A stretch of 64,000 nucleotides of DNA, from contig JADNYJ010000060.1 in assembly GCA_015501075.1 (NCBI GenBank), positions 62,001 to 126,000 of the forward strand, read 5' to 3'. Position 1 is the first letter of the stretch, and each line of letters starts with the position of its first letter. The notes under the pieces are model-generated. The model searched no databases and had not been told where the DNA came from. It was given only the letters and a program-made list of their open reading frames with translations. The DNA comes from Gymnopilus junonius (Eukaryota; Basidiomycota; Agaricomycetes; Agaricales; Galerinaceae). Shown in pieces: positions 34,301 to 45,440 of the stretch. A program made the translations under genes and the position numbers.

Positions 34301-35522
34301 GAACCTAAAGGAGGAGATATTTATGGCACAACCGGAAGGCTATTCAGACGGAACGGATCACGTCTGCAAATTAATCAAATCCCTTTATGGATTGAAGCAA
34401 GCCGGAAATGTGTGGAACCATGAACTCGACTCCGTACTCACAAAATTAGGATTCTCGCAGCTAAAAACAGACTACTGCTGCTATATTAGGCGAAACGGAG
34501 AAGAATTCACGATTCTATTAATATGGGTCGATGATTTCATCACTATCTCAACAACGGATGAAGAAAATGATCGGACGGAAAAGGATCTACAAGCACATTT
34601 TGACATCAAGTCACTCGGACAGCCGTCATTATTATTGGGAATCAAAATACATCAAGGGGACCACATTATTATCCTCTCACAAACACATTTTATTGACATC
34701 CTACTCAAGAAATTTAAATTACAGGATGCCAACCCTGTAACGACACCCCTCGATCCCCATGTTAAACTTGATGACAACACCAAATATGGAGATGTCAACA
34801 AGGAGGATGAAGAAACTTTGATCTCTCATGGATATGCAGCGCTTATTGGATCATTAATGTACTTGGCGCATGGAACATGACCGGATATTGCTTATTCAAC
34901 TCATAAACTTGCGCAATACACATCAAATCCAAAACCAAAACACTGGGCAGCCGTAAAACGAATATTTCATTACCTCAAAGGTACCCGGAACCATGCTCTC
35001 ACATTCGGAGGAGAAGAAGATCATTTATTAAATGATCAATTACACATCTATTGTGATGCTGATTGGGCTGCCGACCTCGACAGAAAATCAATCAGCGGTT
35101 ATGTAATTACTATGGCAGGGGGAGCCATTGCCTGGAGCTCGAAAAAGCAAAATACTGTTGCTCTTTCAACAGCTGAGGCAGAATATGTCTCCACCACTCA
35201 TATTGCCAAACAAGTAATTTGGCATAGATCTTTATTTTCGGAGCTCGATTTACCAATCCCGACGACCTCCACTATTTTTTCGGACAATCAGGCGGCTATC
35301 TCAATTTCTCACCACCCGGAATTCCATGCGAGAACAAAGCATATCGACATATCTTATCATTTCTTACGAGATCTCGTGGAAACCGGAATTATCGACATAG
35401 TCTACATCAAAACGGATGAAAACCTCGCAGATATATTTACCAAAGCACTAAATAAACCGGCACACAAGAATTTTACGTACGAACTCGGAGTGTTGCCTGA
35501 CCAAGGGGGAGTGTTGGGATAA
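31370..35522 (+). pseudogene. Copia-B gag-pol polyprotein, degraded
   Basis: Starts near 31370 (MPEEASYTSGSY, then TGA at 31406-31408). Zinc knuckle CYNCHKKGHLSKDC is at about 32069-32110 and the protease-like motif WLKDSGTTSPIC follows. Integrase has WHRRFGH, CEAC, DVWGPA, QMDNGKE and NGVAERFNRT, so DDE is intact. RT has DVKGAYLHG and the IWVDDF box. RNase H includes ISGYV, STAEAEYV and DNQAA. Breaks: TGA at 31406, 31718-31720, 31970-31972, 33853-33855 and 34878-34880, plus frame changes near 32480, 33430 and 34130. Several TGA codons lie where the family has Arg (GT-R-PDIAY), fitting CGA-to-TGA change. Confidence 0.93.
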
Positions 35523-35726
35523 TCAGGTGATCAGCCAACACGCGACGCGCTTAATGGCGCTTATTTATTCCTTCGCGTATTAATATTCTTACTCATCCGC
35601 CGTAGTACTTTCCAGTATTTAGAAATTAGTAGAATTATCTAGTGAACATGTACATAGGTATAGACTGTCCAAAAGACAGTCGAGTATTTTACAATCTCAT
35701 ATCAAATCATTACGCTGCGCTCAATA
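35512..35726 (+). repeat. Copia-B 3' LTR
   Basis: 215 bases, beginning right after the purine tract at 35503-35511 and ending GCTCAATA before the GTAGC target copy. Confidence 0.97.
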
Positions 35727-38700
35727 GTAGCACTAGAGTTTTGCTTAGTGCTTTCCTTTCATACCTAGGGTGTGTCATTTGACAGTCCAGATTTAGACAT
35801 CTATTTATGGCACTTATCCATTTATGGTTTACTTCCTTTTTGGTTGGGGTTCTGTTGTCATCTTGCAGAACTCTTTTGCATCTATGTTTCCATATTTGGT
35901 GTGCAGATTCAGTCATTATTATATGGAATAGTCTGGTTTCACCTTCTGCTTTTAATTCCACTGATGGGCTTGCCAATATTATTCCAAGGTTTATTTCTGG
36001 GAAGGGCTTTCTGCTTTTCATTTTCCATAATTCCTTGGCTAGTTTCTAGATTTCCTTCTGCCCACTTGCTTTGCATTTTGTTAATATATGTTCCATTGTT
36101 TCTGTTACATTGCAGTTTGTGCATGAGCTTCTCTGTTGGAATTCTGATTTAAATCCTGGTTTTTCCCAGTTGTTTCCAATCATATATGCATCATGGATTG
36201 CCATCCATAGGAAGTATCTGATATTTTTTGATATATCTTTGTGCTTTATTGATTTCCAAATCATGCTGGTTGATGGTGATTTTCCAAAGGTTTCCTTGGT
36301 TGTCATTTTTATTAGATCTAGATTTATTTTTGTTTGCCTTCTTTCTTGGTATTTTTCCATTTCTTTTTCCCTAATCATTTTGTAGGCTGAGGCTTGTGTT
36401 AGAGTGTTTAGTTTCACTCCTGTGATTTTTAATTGTATATCAATTTCAGTGTTTATAATATCAGGTATGGGATTTAATGCACCTTCATCAGCTAGCTTTT
36501 TTGCTTTACTCTGTCTATTATTTTGTTCATTTTTTGGGGTATATTTGACTTTAATTCTCTTTCTTTTCTTTCTAAGACATGCAATTGTTGCTTGGAGCAA
36601 TTTTTTATCTTTTATTCCCATATATCCTTGATTTTCTAGGTAAGCTTTTTTCTTTGTAAGAAGTCCAAATAGTTGTTTTGATTTAATTTCAATGTGGATC
36701 TCTTCTTTTGCCAGTGTTCTTTCTGCTGCTATTTTAATTGCTGCTAGTTCACCTGTTTCAGCTGATTGCTGCATCTCTTTTGGTAGGTGTAAGGAGATGT
36801 TTCGTTGGTCCTCTTCTTCAAAGTATGCTCCAGCACTAGTTGTTTTACCATCTTTGGATTTTACTGCTACTATTGTTATTTTTTGAATCTCTGTATTCTC
36901 ACTTTCTTCTATAAGGAATGGTGGTTCATTTGATATTTCTCCTTCTGTGAAGATTCTGAAGGTATCTCCTAGATTACCATTAATGATCATGTCCTTTTTG
37001 AACCATATTTCATTTTGTTCATTATTATTGGCTTCTTCCTCTATTGGGTATAGTGTTTTAGGATGCCATTTTGGTGGTAGAGTGTCTAGGATTTGTTTTG
37101 CTCTTTTGAAACATTCATGTGGTCTTGGGCAGTCAATTTCTATATCTCCTGCTTCACAGCAGCTCTCACATTGGCACATTTCATTATCTTCATGCTGTGG
37201 ATTATTTAGACAGTCAGCTACTTTTTCCATTTCACCAACAGTTTTAATTTTGTGTTGCTTTCTTAAACACAGGCTTGCCCTTGTTCTATTTATCATTCTT
37301 TTTAATCTTGGGTTTGCTTCACAATGATACCAGATTGGCATGCTGCATCTAATTTCTTTAGAGAATATTAGACCTTCAGGTCTGAGGCCAAACTTTTTTG
37401 CTGTAGTGAGTAGACCTTTTATTGTCCTGGGTATTTTTCCTACTTGGCTTGTTTTCCAAGATTGCAGAAAATAATTGAACTTAACCTCTGATTCAACATT
37501 CCTTTCTGATGTTGGTTGGTTGGTAGCTATTAGTGCATCTGCTACTAATGCCCATATTGGTCTTGTTGGTCCTAGATTTAAATAGGATTTCAGCCACATT
37601 ATGGCTATTGCATTATTTCTTGCTTTTATATCAAGCAAAGCTCTTCCACCTATATCAATTGGTGCATGAAGAGTTTGGGTGTTGACTGGAGACATTGTTT
37701 TTTCATCCCATATTAGTTTTCTTATTCTTTTTATTAGTCTGTCCTCCACAGATGAAGGCATTCCTTGTACACATGTAATGTATTGCGTCATTCCTCCTAT
37801 TATCATTTGGGTCATAAGTTTTCTTCCTTCCATTGTTGGGTGGCTTCTTTCCCATCTTTCAAGTGTTCTGTCAATTTTCTCAATGAGTGGTGCCCACACT
37901 TCTTCAGTGTTTACTTTATTTCCTACCCAGACACCTAAAATTCTTACTGCCTCACCATCTTTAACTAGATGCATATTTGTGGGTATAGGTTCTCTATCTG
38001 GTCTATTTTTTCTTGTTTCTATAACAGTTTTGCGGTAGTCAGGCTTGCCTACAGGAATTATTTCGGTTTTTTGTATATTGAATTTGGCTGTTGATGCAGT
38101 GCACCATTCATTTAGGATTTTTTGTAGGTTTTCAAAACTATCATTTTCTGATAGAAAGACAGTTGTGTCATCTGCAAAAAGATTTGCAATTAATTTATCT
38201 TTTCCTCCTGGTATATTAAAGCCTCTAAGCTCAGATTCTCTAAGTCAGGCAGCAAGAGGTTCAATTGCTAAATCAAAAAGAAGACATGACATTGGGTCTC
38301 CTTGTCTAACACCTCTAATTACTTGGTATGTGGAACTTAGTTTTCCATTTATCATAATTCGGGTTTCTGCACCTTTATATAGGGCTTTAATTGTATTAAT
38401 AAATTTTTCTGGAAGTTCAAATCTTTCCAAGGTCTTCCATAAGTAATCATGCGCTATTTTATCATATGCTTTTTCTTGATCAAGTGCTATGATCAGGCCA
38501 TTTTCTTCAGTTACTTCAGTATATTCTATCATTAGTTCAATTAATTTTGTTTGGTCAATTATTTTTCTTCCAGGAACAAAACCTGCCTGACTTTCATGTA
38601 TTAGTTCAGGAGCTATTGTTGCTAGTCTATTTGCTAGAACTTTGGTGAAGATTTTATAGTCTGTGTTTAATATTGTTATTGGTCTATAATTGGCAATTTC

Positions 38701-40659
38701 ATTTCTATCATTTTTCTTATATATTGGGCACATCCATCCTTCTGAGAATTTAGTAGATGAGCACATTCCATTTTCTTCTATGTCATTGAATACTTTTGTC
38801 ATTACACTGACAATATTGAAGGATTGAGTATCATCTTCTTTTTTCCTTTTGTATTCTTCATGGACTGATTTCCATAGTTCATATGTTATTCCATCTATTC
38901 CTGCAGCCTTTGCATTTTTTCCAGATTTCAGAGCACTTTCTATTTCTTCCTCTGTTACTTTTGATTTGAGTATTTCTTTTTGCTCTGGTGTAGTTTTCTT
39001 TTGAATTGATTGTAGTATTTTTTGTGTGATGTCATTTCTTAATTCAGGTGGAACATTTACTTGATTATTTTGTAGTTCAGCATGATAGTCTCTGGCTAAC
39101 TGTGCCATTTTTTTAGAGTTTTTGACATATCTATCATTCTGTCTTTCCTGATCTATATTTTGTGGTTTTCTAAGAGCATATATAATGTCTCTTGGTTTTA
39201 TCTCTTTATTCATTTGTGACCAGTATTTACTAATGGTTTTTCCTTCAAGATAATTTCTAACATTTATATTCAGTCTTATTTTATCATGTCTCTTTCTTTC
39301 AAGTTTTAGGATTTCTTGGTTTAGATCATAGGCTTTTTTATTTCTCTCTTCTTCAGCTTTGCTTTTATCATTGTTTATTTTTTCTAGTTTATCTTCTAGA
39401 TTTCTAATTTGCTGGATTATTTTTGGGACTATTGCTTTTTCTCGTCTGCGGGCCATGTCTTTAATGTCCTTTTTGAATGCAGCATATATCACCTGGGGAT
39501 TTTGATCATTTGTTCTTTGATTGATGCATCTGGAGATTTTTTCTTCAATTTCTTTTCCCCTTTCTTGGATATAAGTTTGTAGTGGCTTATCTTTTATAAG
39601 GTGTATTGGTATTGACCATCTACCTTGTCCAATTTCTGGTGTATTATCATCTGTTATTTTCACTGATACCATTCTGTGATCTGCATGGGGTATACCACTT
39701 ATTTCTATTTGCCACTCTCTAGCTGTTTTTAAAATATTGTTAGTTGTGTATATTCTATCAATTCTTGATTGAGAGTGCACTTCATTATTCTGGGTGAATG
39801 TGAATGTTTTGTGATCAGGGAAAGTATTATGCCATCCATCAGATAGCCTTAGTTCTAATTTGAGGTTATCAAATTGATTCAGTATTTCTTCCTGATCACC
39901 ATGCATTGGTAGTCTATCCATTGCATTTTCTACCATATTAAAATCTCCAAGCATTATGTCTGGTTTTTGGGTTGGGTTATTTCTGAAGTATTCTCCAATC
40001 TGTAGCCAGAAATCTTTATTTTCCCCATAGTCATTTGGTGCATATACTGTTAGTATTTTGATTGATTTATCTCTATGCCATTTTGTTTTTATCATCATAG
40101 CTCTTCCAGGTATGATGCTTTTTTCTTGAGTTTGAGTTGTATCAAGGAGCTGTTTATTAATTACTATTGCTACACCTTCCTTTCTTGTTGGAGTTTCCAG
40201 ATTTGATGAGTAGTATATTTTCATCCTTTTTCCAAATAGTTGGTGAAGCTGCCTTTGTCTGGTTTCATCAAGGTGGGTTTCCTGTATAGCTAATATAGCA
40301 ATCTTTTTTTCTCTCATTACTTGGTTTATATGGTTCCATTTATTTTCTGGGTGATGACTTTGTCCATTTCCCCCATATCCTCTGATATTTATTGAGGCAA
40401 TTTTTATTGCAGCCTTCTTTAGGTTTCTCCTATATGCCCTTCTTTTTCTTCTATTAAGGGTTTGCTCAGGTGTGTTATGAGCTTCTTCTACATTTTGTAG
40501 ACTTTCCACTGTCTGTGGAGTCCTCTGTGTCTCAGAGATAACTGCTGTCTGCAGAGGAGCATCCTCAGGATCACTCCTTAAGCCAATGTCTTGGCTGGTT
40601 GCTGTCTGCAACATGATGGTGTCTCCATCTTGCCGAGTTAACCTTTGATCATTGCCCAA
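35727..40659 (-). pseudogene. LINE ORF2: endonuclease, reverse transcriptase, RNase H-like
   Basis: One frame runs from about 40,900 (the first annotated codon, TTG, is at 40659) to the Copia-B junction, broken by TGA at 38245-38247 and TAG at 36046-36048. AP endonuclease motifs are IQETHLD, GDFNMVEN, SRIDRIY and PHADHRMV. RT motifs are NYRPITILN, GFVPGRKIIDQT, LDQEKAYDKI, GVRQGDPMS and FADDT (near 38175). An RNase H-like part (TGELAAIKIA...ADEGAL) and a CCHC motif (CTNCNVTETMEHILTKC) follow. The TGA falls between LAIEPLAA and LRE, easily read as a former CGA. After Copia-B the same frame resumes at 31053 going left (LQTWKNTLLNEEDLP) and ends about 100 bases further. Confidence 0.93.
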
Positions 40660-42091
40660 GCCACTTGCATGTTCAGACTCCCATTGGTCTTGTCGACTTC
40701 CACTGTCCGAACTTGATATTCCTTCATCAGGGTTTGTGCCAGTGGTAGAAACACTTGCCCCTTGGGAACTATCAAGATGGTTGCCATTTGCTGAGTTGTC
40801 CTGGGTTTCATTTGTTTCTATTTCATATATGTCAGTAATTGTAGCAAGTTTATTTACCTCACAATGGCTTGCCAGGCCTTTATGAGGTCTGGTAGATTCA
40901 TTATTTAACTAAGCTTCAGTGGGGAAGTGCTTAGTCTGATAATGATTGTTGTAGCCCAACATGACTCTACCAGTAGCCACAACTTATTTATTAAATGCCC
41001 TTTGCTTTCCTGTATGACTTACCTTCTAAACCATCAGTATATTAGGCATCTGGCATTTGCAGGCAGGATTCATTTACTTTAAATCATCTGCCCATCTTCT
41101 TCTAATCCCAACATTAGGCCCATTCTAGGGTTGATCTAGACTGATCCCAGCTGTCATCTCTGGGAACATATTGGTCTTCTTATTTAGGGTGTTAGCTTAT
41201 TAATGCTTTTGGTATTTTCCATTTTCAACTTTGGGTCGCTTGCACTTTTGTTTCTTTTTTATTGACAACTACATTGTTATTTCTCCACCTAAGGATTATC
41301 ACTCTTTTATCCTTTGTACACTCTTTCACCATGGAGGTTATTGTTGCAGAGCTTTCACAGCACTATTTCCAGCTCAATGGGGGGTCCACTGAGTGATGGA
41401 AGCTTCAGTCGCCACCAAGTCACAAATTGCAGTCCAGCATGTATGTGCAGTTTACTGGTTCTGGTCCTGGTCAGGTTTTGGAGGGAAAGCTGGGAGGTGT
41501 TTGCTATCGTGAGAAGAGGTGGATTGAGTTTAATGTTGTGCTCGATCCATCCTGATATTCAGAGAGCCTAGCAGTGTCGCTGCTTGTTCCTTTGGAGTGG
41601 GTACAGCTTGGGTTTTGGGGTACCTTTGTTCAGATGGTGGAGCATCGCCATCTTCCTGATAAGATACCTGGTCCATTCTTCCCAAATCCTCGCACTCTGG
41701 TATCTAGTGCTTGACTTCCTACTCCACACCTTCCTCCTCCTCGGCCTAAACATAAACATACTCCTTCCCCCACTTTTTCTTGTAGCTTGGATGGGAGTTA
41801 GGTTTGATAGGTTTGGGTAGTGGGGCTACAGGTTTTTTTTGTTTCTGAGTATTTTATATTGATGCTAATTTTTTATTTTAGGATGGCTTCCCATACTATG
41901 TCAATGGTGTTGATCATCATTGAGTGTAAAGTTACCAGGAGGTCAGTCCTCCTTGATCATCAAGTACTGATATTGGATTTCATTATCTTATTTTGATTTA
42001 AATTTAGATCCTTATTTTATTTTCTATGGGTATTTCCAATAGACAAAATATATTGATTTTTGGTGCATGGATTATAGGGACATTAGACTAT
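40660..42091. other. LINE inter-ORF region
   Basis: Between ORF1 and ORF2 of the minus-strand LINE. The ORF2 frame remains open to about 40,905, giving a Ser/Asn/Gln-rich leader without an in-frame ATG. The rest, 40,910-42,091, has only short frames (for example 41568-41759 minus, Arg/Lys-rich). It may be a long inter-ORF spacer or a decayed region. Confidence 0.5.
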
Positions 42092-42928
42092 TTAATGGCG
42101 GTATCGGTCAGGTTTCTGCCCACCCCTCCAGCTTTGTCCTCCTCTTCCTTGGCCACGGCCACGACCTCTTATTCCTCAGTTTGGTCCCTGGTCTGCTGAG
42201 TTAAGGTGTGTGGAGGGTTCCTTCATTGGGCGCAGGGGGCCTTGCCAGTCCATAACACTGAAGAAGGGGCAGACCCATCCTGGGTGTGTTTCGGCTTTGC
42301 ACCAAACACAGTTTACAAATCTCTTTTTGATCAGAAGTTGATGAAGCCTTTCCGTCAGATAGGTCTTGGTTGGATTTCGGATGGTTTGGAGGAATCGTCG
42401 ATGTTCATCCATGTCCTTTGCCAGTGGTTTCCCCATAAGCTGCCATATGGATGTATTATTCCCCTTATCATCTTTGCTTTCAATGAGATGCATGTCGAAG
42501 GATTTAGTCACCATGTAAACCATTTCGTCAACAGATTTTGTTACTCCGACCACAGTGAGTACTCGTGTTGCATATGCCCAGAAATTTATTTCCTTCCACA
42601 TTGTTTCTTTGATGATCCCAAGGGCTTTTCTTTTCATTTCATCATCTGCCGATACCGCATCTCCTGTAATGTTCATTATTACCCAAGATCTGAGGGATTT
42701 GTCAAAGGGGATAGCATTGAAGGCTATGGTGTGAGATACTGCAAAGGTTTGGTGCCAGAGTAGGTATTTGCGTAGGTCATCAGTTGCACCAGTGAGCATC
42801 ATGGGCCAGGGTCCATCATAATCGGTGCATGTCTTTGCAGGTTTTCTATTCTTTGCAATGGGCTTGGCGATGGCGAGTGTATTGCAGATGTAGCCTAGGG
42901 AATGTATGAAGGTCTCCACGTCTTTGTT
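42092..42928 (-). pseudogene. LINE ORF1, C-terminal part
   Basis: Minus-strand gag-like ORF1 of the LINE, picking up at KDVETFIHSLGY after the repeat insertion. It carries a CCHC knuckle, CVWCKAETHPGWVC (C-X2-C-X4-H-X4-C). A TGA at 42176-42178 interrupts it, after which the frame continues as a GRGRGQGRGG-type RGG tail to TAA at 42092-42094. The TGA sits before GIRGRGRG and is most simply a former CGA. ORF1 proteins bind element RNA. The N-terminal part is at 44479-45024. Confidence 0.85.
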
Positions 42929-44478
42929 ACAATGCTTTTACATAAGTAAAACATCATTCTTTTAGAGGACATTCTTGTAATGCTCTGTGATCCCGCAGCA
43001 TCTCAACATGTCTGCAATCAGGACAATGGCGTGCTTGTTCGGCTTGGTCCGGCTCTGCAGTCAAGCCGATGGCGTGCTTGTCTGGCTTTATCCGGCATAT
43101 TCTTCTGCCATGTTGTCTTTTTCTTCAACAAACCATTGGTTCTTGTCATGTCAGTATTCTGTGTTTGTTGTTAAATTTCACTGCTGTGAAACTTATTTTG
43201 TATGTATAAATATTAATAGGCTTGTTTGGTGGAAATATCTTTTTGTAAGATGGCTGTGAATGGAGCCCTAGTGTAAGGTGGTTATATTTAGATTCAGATT
43301 ATTTTTAAATGTTGCATCTTGTCCGCTGATATAAGCAGCGTCCCTTCGCCGCTTATGTAATATAATAAGTTACAAGGGCTGCTGGACCTAGTGTTTGAAA
43401 GTCCAGTCCAGTATGGTTTTTGGGTGCCCAAGGACCCTAACCGAGACTGAGACCAGTTAGGAAAAATTAGAAATGTCTAAATAACTGGACTGGACTGCAA
43501 CTAACTGGTCTTGATCAGTCTTGTGCAGTTATTTGCAGTTATATAACTGGTTTTAACTGGTTACAGTTATGACCAGTTTTTTTTGGCATAAATAATTGTC
43601 TCATAGTGTAAACTAAATGAATCACAATTTTTGCGGTCAAAATGAGCCCAAGAACATCACAAATGGTTGAGAAATGATAAAATTAGAGCATATTCAATGA
43701 TTTTTGCGAGTATTGCTATAACTTTTTTGATTCTCAACCGAATTTTGCGTTTTTTGGGTCATTCAAAAGATATAATATGTGGGTATAATCGTGCAAAATT
43801 TCAGAATTTTATGACCAGTTTAAGTGGTTACAAAAATTCTAAAATCCAGACTAACTGCTAACTGGATGGACTGCACTTTACAGTCACAATGGTTAGTATA
43901 TTTTGCAGTTAGCATTGATTAAAGTCTGGTTTGGTCTCGGTTAATTTCCAGTTAATTAACTGGACTTCCAAACACTAGCTGGACCCTTCAAGCTCTGGCA
44001 CCTATTTATTTGATAGTTTTAGTACAGCTGTACCATTGTACCCTGAATCTCTTATCTTATGTATATACATGAACAACTATATCAATATCTGCATCAAAGG
44101 ACTTGACAATACTGTCATGAAAACCTTTATCCTAATGCATTCTCATCATCAGATTATTGAACCAGAGTCTGTTAAGAAATTGAGTAGTGTGTGGCAAAAT
44201 GCAGCTATATTTAGATTTGACTTATTATTAGTATCCAGAGCTGGGTGTGTGATTATATCAGCAGTGTTCCTCTGCCGCTTATATAATCTAATATCTGTGC
44301 CAAGGTACTATCAGATTTGCTGTTCAAGGTGTGTTCTATTTTATTCTGAAGGGCATATATTTAAATTTTACCTATCATCATATATAGGTGGTCTGATACT
44401 ATTATATGCATTCTAATACTATTTGCGAAGCAGGAAAAGCATCGTCCTGCCATGCAAAGCAGTGGCCCACTAAAACAA
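42929..44478. repeat. unclassified 1.55-kb repeat, copy 1 (carries hAT-like MITE)
   Basis: Inserted in LINE ORF1 with a probable 3-base duplication GTT (42926-42928 and 44479-44481). Deleting the insert plus one GTT joins HPTCN to KDVETF in frame, which fixes the borders. It starts ACAATGCTTTTAC and ends CACTAAAACAA. A second copy is at 54779-56109. A subterminal palindrome follows the left end (GCTTTTACRTAAGTAAAAC), and two interior GC-rich palindromes lie near 43,330-43,375 and 44,255-44,290. No coding capacity was recognised, so it is non-autonomous and the class is unknown. Confidence 0.8.
43389..43977. mobile_element. hAT-like MITE, 589 bases
   Basis: Terminal inverted repeats: left TAGTGTTTGAAAGTCCAGT, right end reads (reverse complement) TAGTGTTTGGAAGTCCAGT, one mismatch in 19. 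Perfect 8-base TSD GCTGGACC at 43381-43388 and 43978-43985, the size made by hAT transposases. The inner part is full of AACTGG/CCAGTT motifs in both orientations. No transposase is encoded. Confidence 0.92.
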
Positions 44479-45024
44479 GTTGCATGTTGGATGGTCCCTA
44501 TAGTATTTGTCACCAGCACCAAAGGGTACGATTGCAATGAATGCATCCAGATTGTCCGTTATCGCAGCTAGTTGGCCATCATCTAGGTTGTAGATCAGCT
44601 GTTCCCAAGGAATTACAACTCGAGGGAATATTGCCCTCATATATGGGACTTTGGGCGAGGGTGCAATGTTTGGGAAGGGGCTCTTCTGCGACATTTGGGT
44701 ATGTGGGTTCTCCTTGATGTTTGTTGGGAGGCCTGTCATGTCATCCAGTTTAGGGAGGTTAAATGGTTGGGGCTGGGCAGCATTGTGTGCTTCATTGTCC
44801 TGGGTATCTTTGTTCATACTGGTCTCAGGAGTTTGGGCTGTAGCAGCCTGATTTTCAGTCCTATTGCGTGTATTTGCACTTTTTTCCAGTTTTCCGCCAT
44901 GCGAAGCCTCTATATCACTCGTTTCCATATCACTCAAGTCGTTATGCTCCGTTTCCGCTCTGGGCCATTTTATGTTTCTTCTGTCGTTGTCATCATCGGG
45001 TGATTTGTGGGGAGTGGATGGCAT
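44479..45024 (-). pseudogene. LINE ORF1, N-terminal part
   Basis: Starts at 45024 with MPSTPHKSPDDDNDRRNIKW. It has a hydrophilic, probably disordered N-terminus and then VPYMRAIFPRVVIPWEQLIY, and breaks at the 1.55-kb repeat after DHPTCN. The start codon lies about 400 bases from the right LINE end, leaving a short 5' UTR. Confidence 0.85.
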
Positions 45025-45422
45025 AATGAGTGAGTTTCTGACTACAGGTTTTTAGTTGGATGTGTTAGGTGTGCTCATCACTGCCCTCGTGTCATCACAC
45101 TTTACAGGGTCTGTCACCTCCTCTTTTGAAAGTGAGTTTTTTATTTATTTCATTTTAAGGATTTAGCATTTTTGCAGTTTCAAGGGATTTTATTTATTCG
45201 ATCCCTTTGGGGTGTATTTTACATCGGCTCTTCATATGAGCAGTGTAGCGCTCCACTGTCTGTGGTACGCACGACTGACTGTCATCAATCTCACTGTCTG
45301 TGAGTTAGTTTCCTCCCTATTAAGGTTGAGGACGTCTATTTGCTTCCCTCGAAAGGTACTGGTCCCTTGAGCCATGTAGAGGCTAGATGCCGGACTTCCT
45401 TGTGGTTGTCCTTGTTCAAGGG

Positions 45423-45440
45423 ATTTATCGAAATGAAATC
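45423..45440 (+). repeat. LINE target-site duplication, right copy
   Basis: ATTTATCGAAATGAAATC. Downstream, Copia-A pol resumes in the frame left at 30712. Confidence 0.92.

Larger units (their letters stand above)
31054..35726 (+). mobile_element. Copia-B, Ty1/copia retrotransposon nested in the LINE
   Basis: A 4,673-base element with LTRs of 217 and 215 bases and a 5-base TSD, GTAGC (31049-31053 and 35727-35731). It has a primer-binding site at 31271-31282 and a polypurine tract (AAGGGGGAG) just before the 3' LTR. It carries gag, protease, integrase, RT and RNase H in Copia order. The LTRs are much shorter than those of Copia-A and unrelated in sequence, so this is a second family. Confidence 0.97.
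30713..45422 (-). mobile_element. Tad1/L1-like LINE (non-LTR retrotransposon), interrupted twice
   Basis: Minus-strand non-LTR element lying inside Copia-A pol. Its poly(A) tail is the 27-base T run at 30713-30739, and the 18-base TSD flanks both ends. Two ORFs are present: ORF1 (gag-like, CCHC knuckle) and ORF2 (AP endonuclease, RT, RNase H-like, C-terminal CCHC). Nested insertions are Copia-B (31054-35726) and a 1.55-kb repeat (42929-44478). Without these it is about 8.5 kb. It seems close to full length at its 5' end, since ORF1 begins about 400 bases from the right TSD. Stops in both ORFs make it inactive. The coding strand is A-rich, quite unlike the surrounding genes. Confidence 0.95.

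Noticed and set aside
31370..34880. Repeated in-frame TGA codons as possible stop-codon recoding
   Set aside because: TGA serves as a normal stop in neighbouring genes (for example ODC), and frameshifts accompany the TGAs; decay by C-to-T change is simpler.
36071..38038. Hydrophobic plus-strand frames (for example 35772-36152, 36071-36385, 36947-37327) that look like membrane proteins
   Set aside because: They are the antisense of the A-rich LINE ORF2, which yields Phe/Leu/Ile-rich shadows.
42206..42763. 185-codon plus-strand frame
   Set aside because: Antisense shadow of LINE ORF1.
44036..44416. 126-codon plus-strand frame in the 1.55-kb repeat as its transposase
   Set aside because: No transposase motif, and copy 2 lacks much of it; the repeat appears non-coding.
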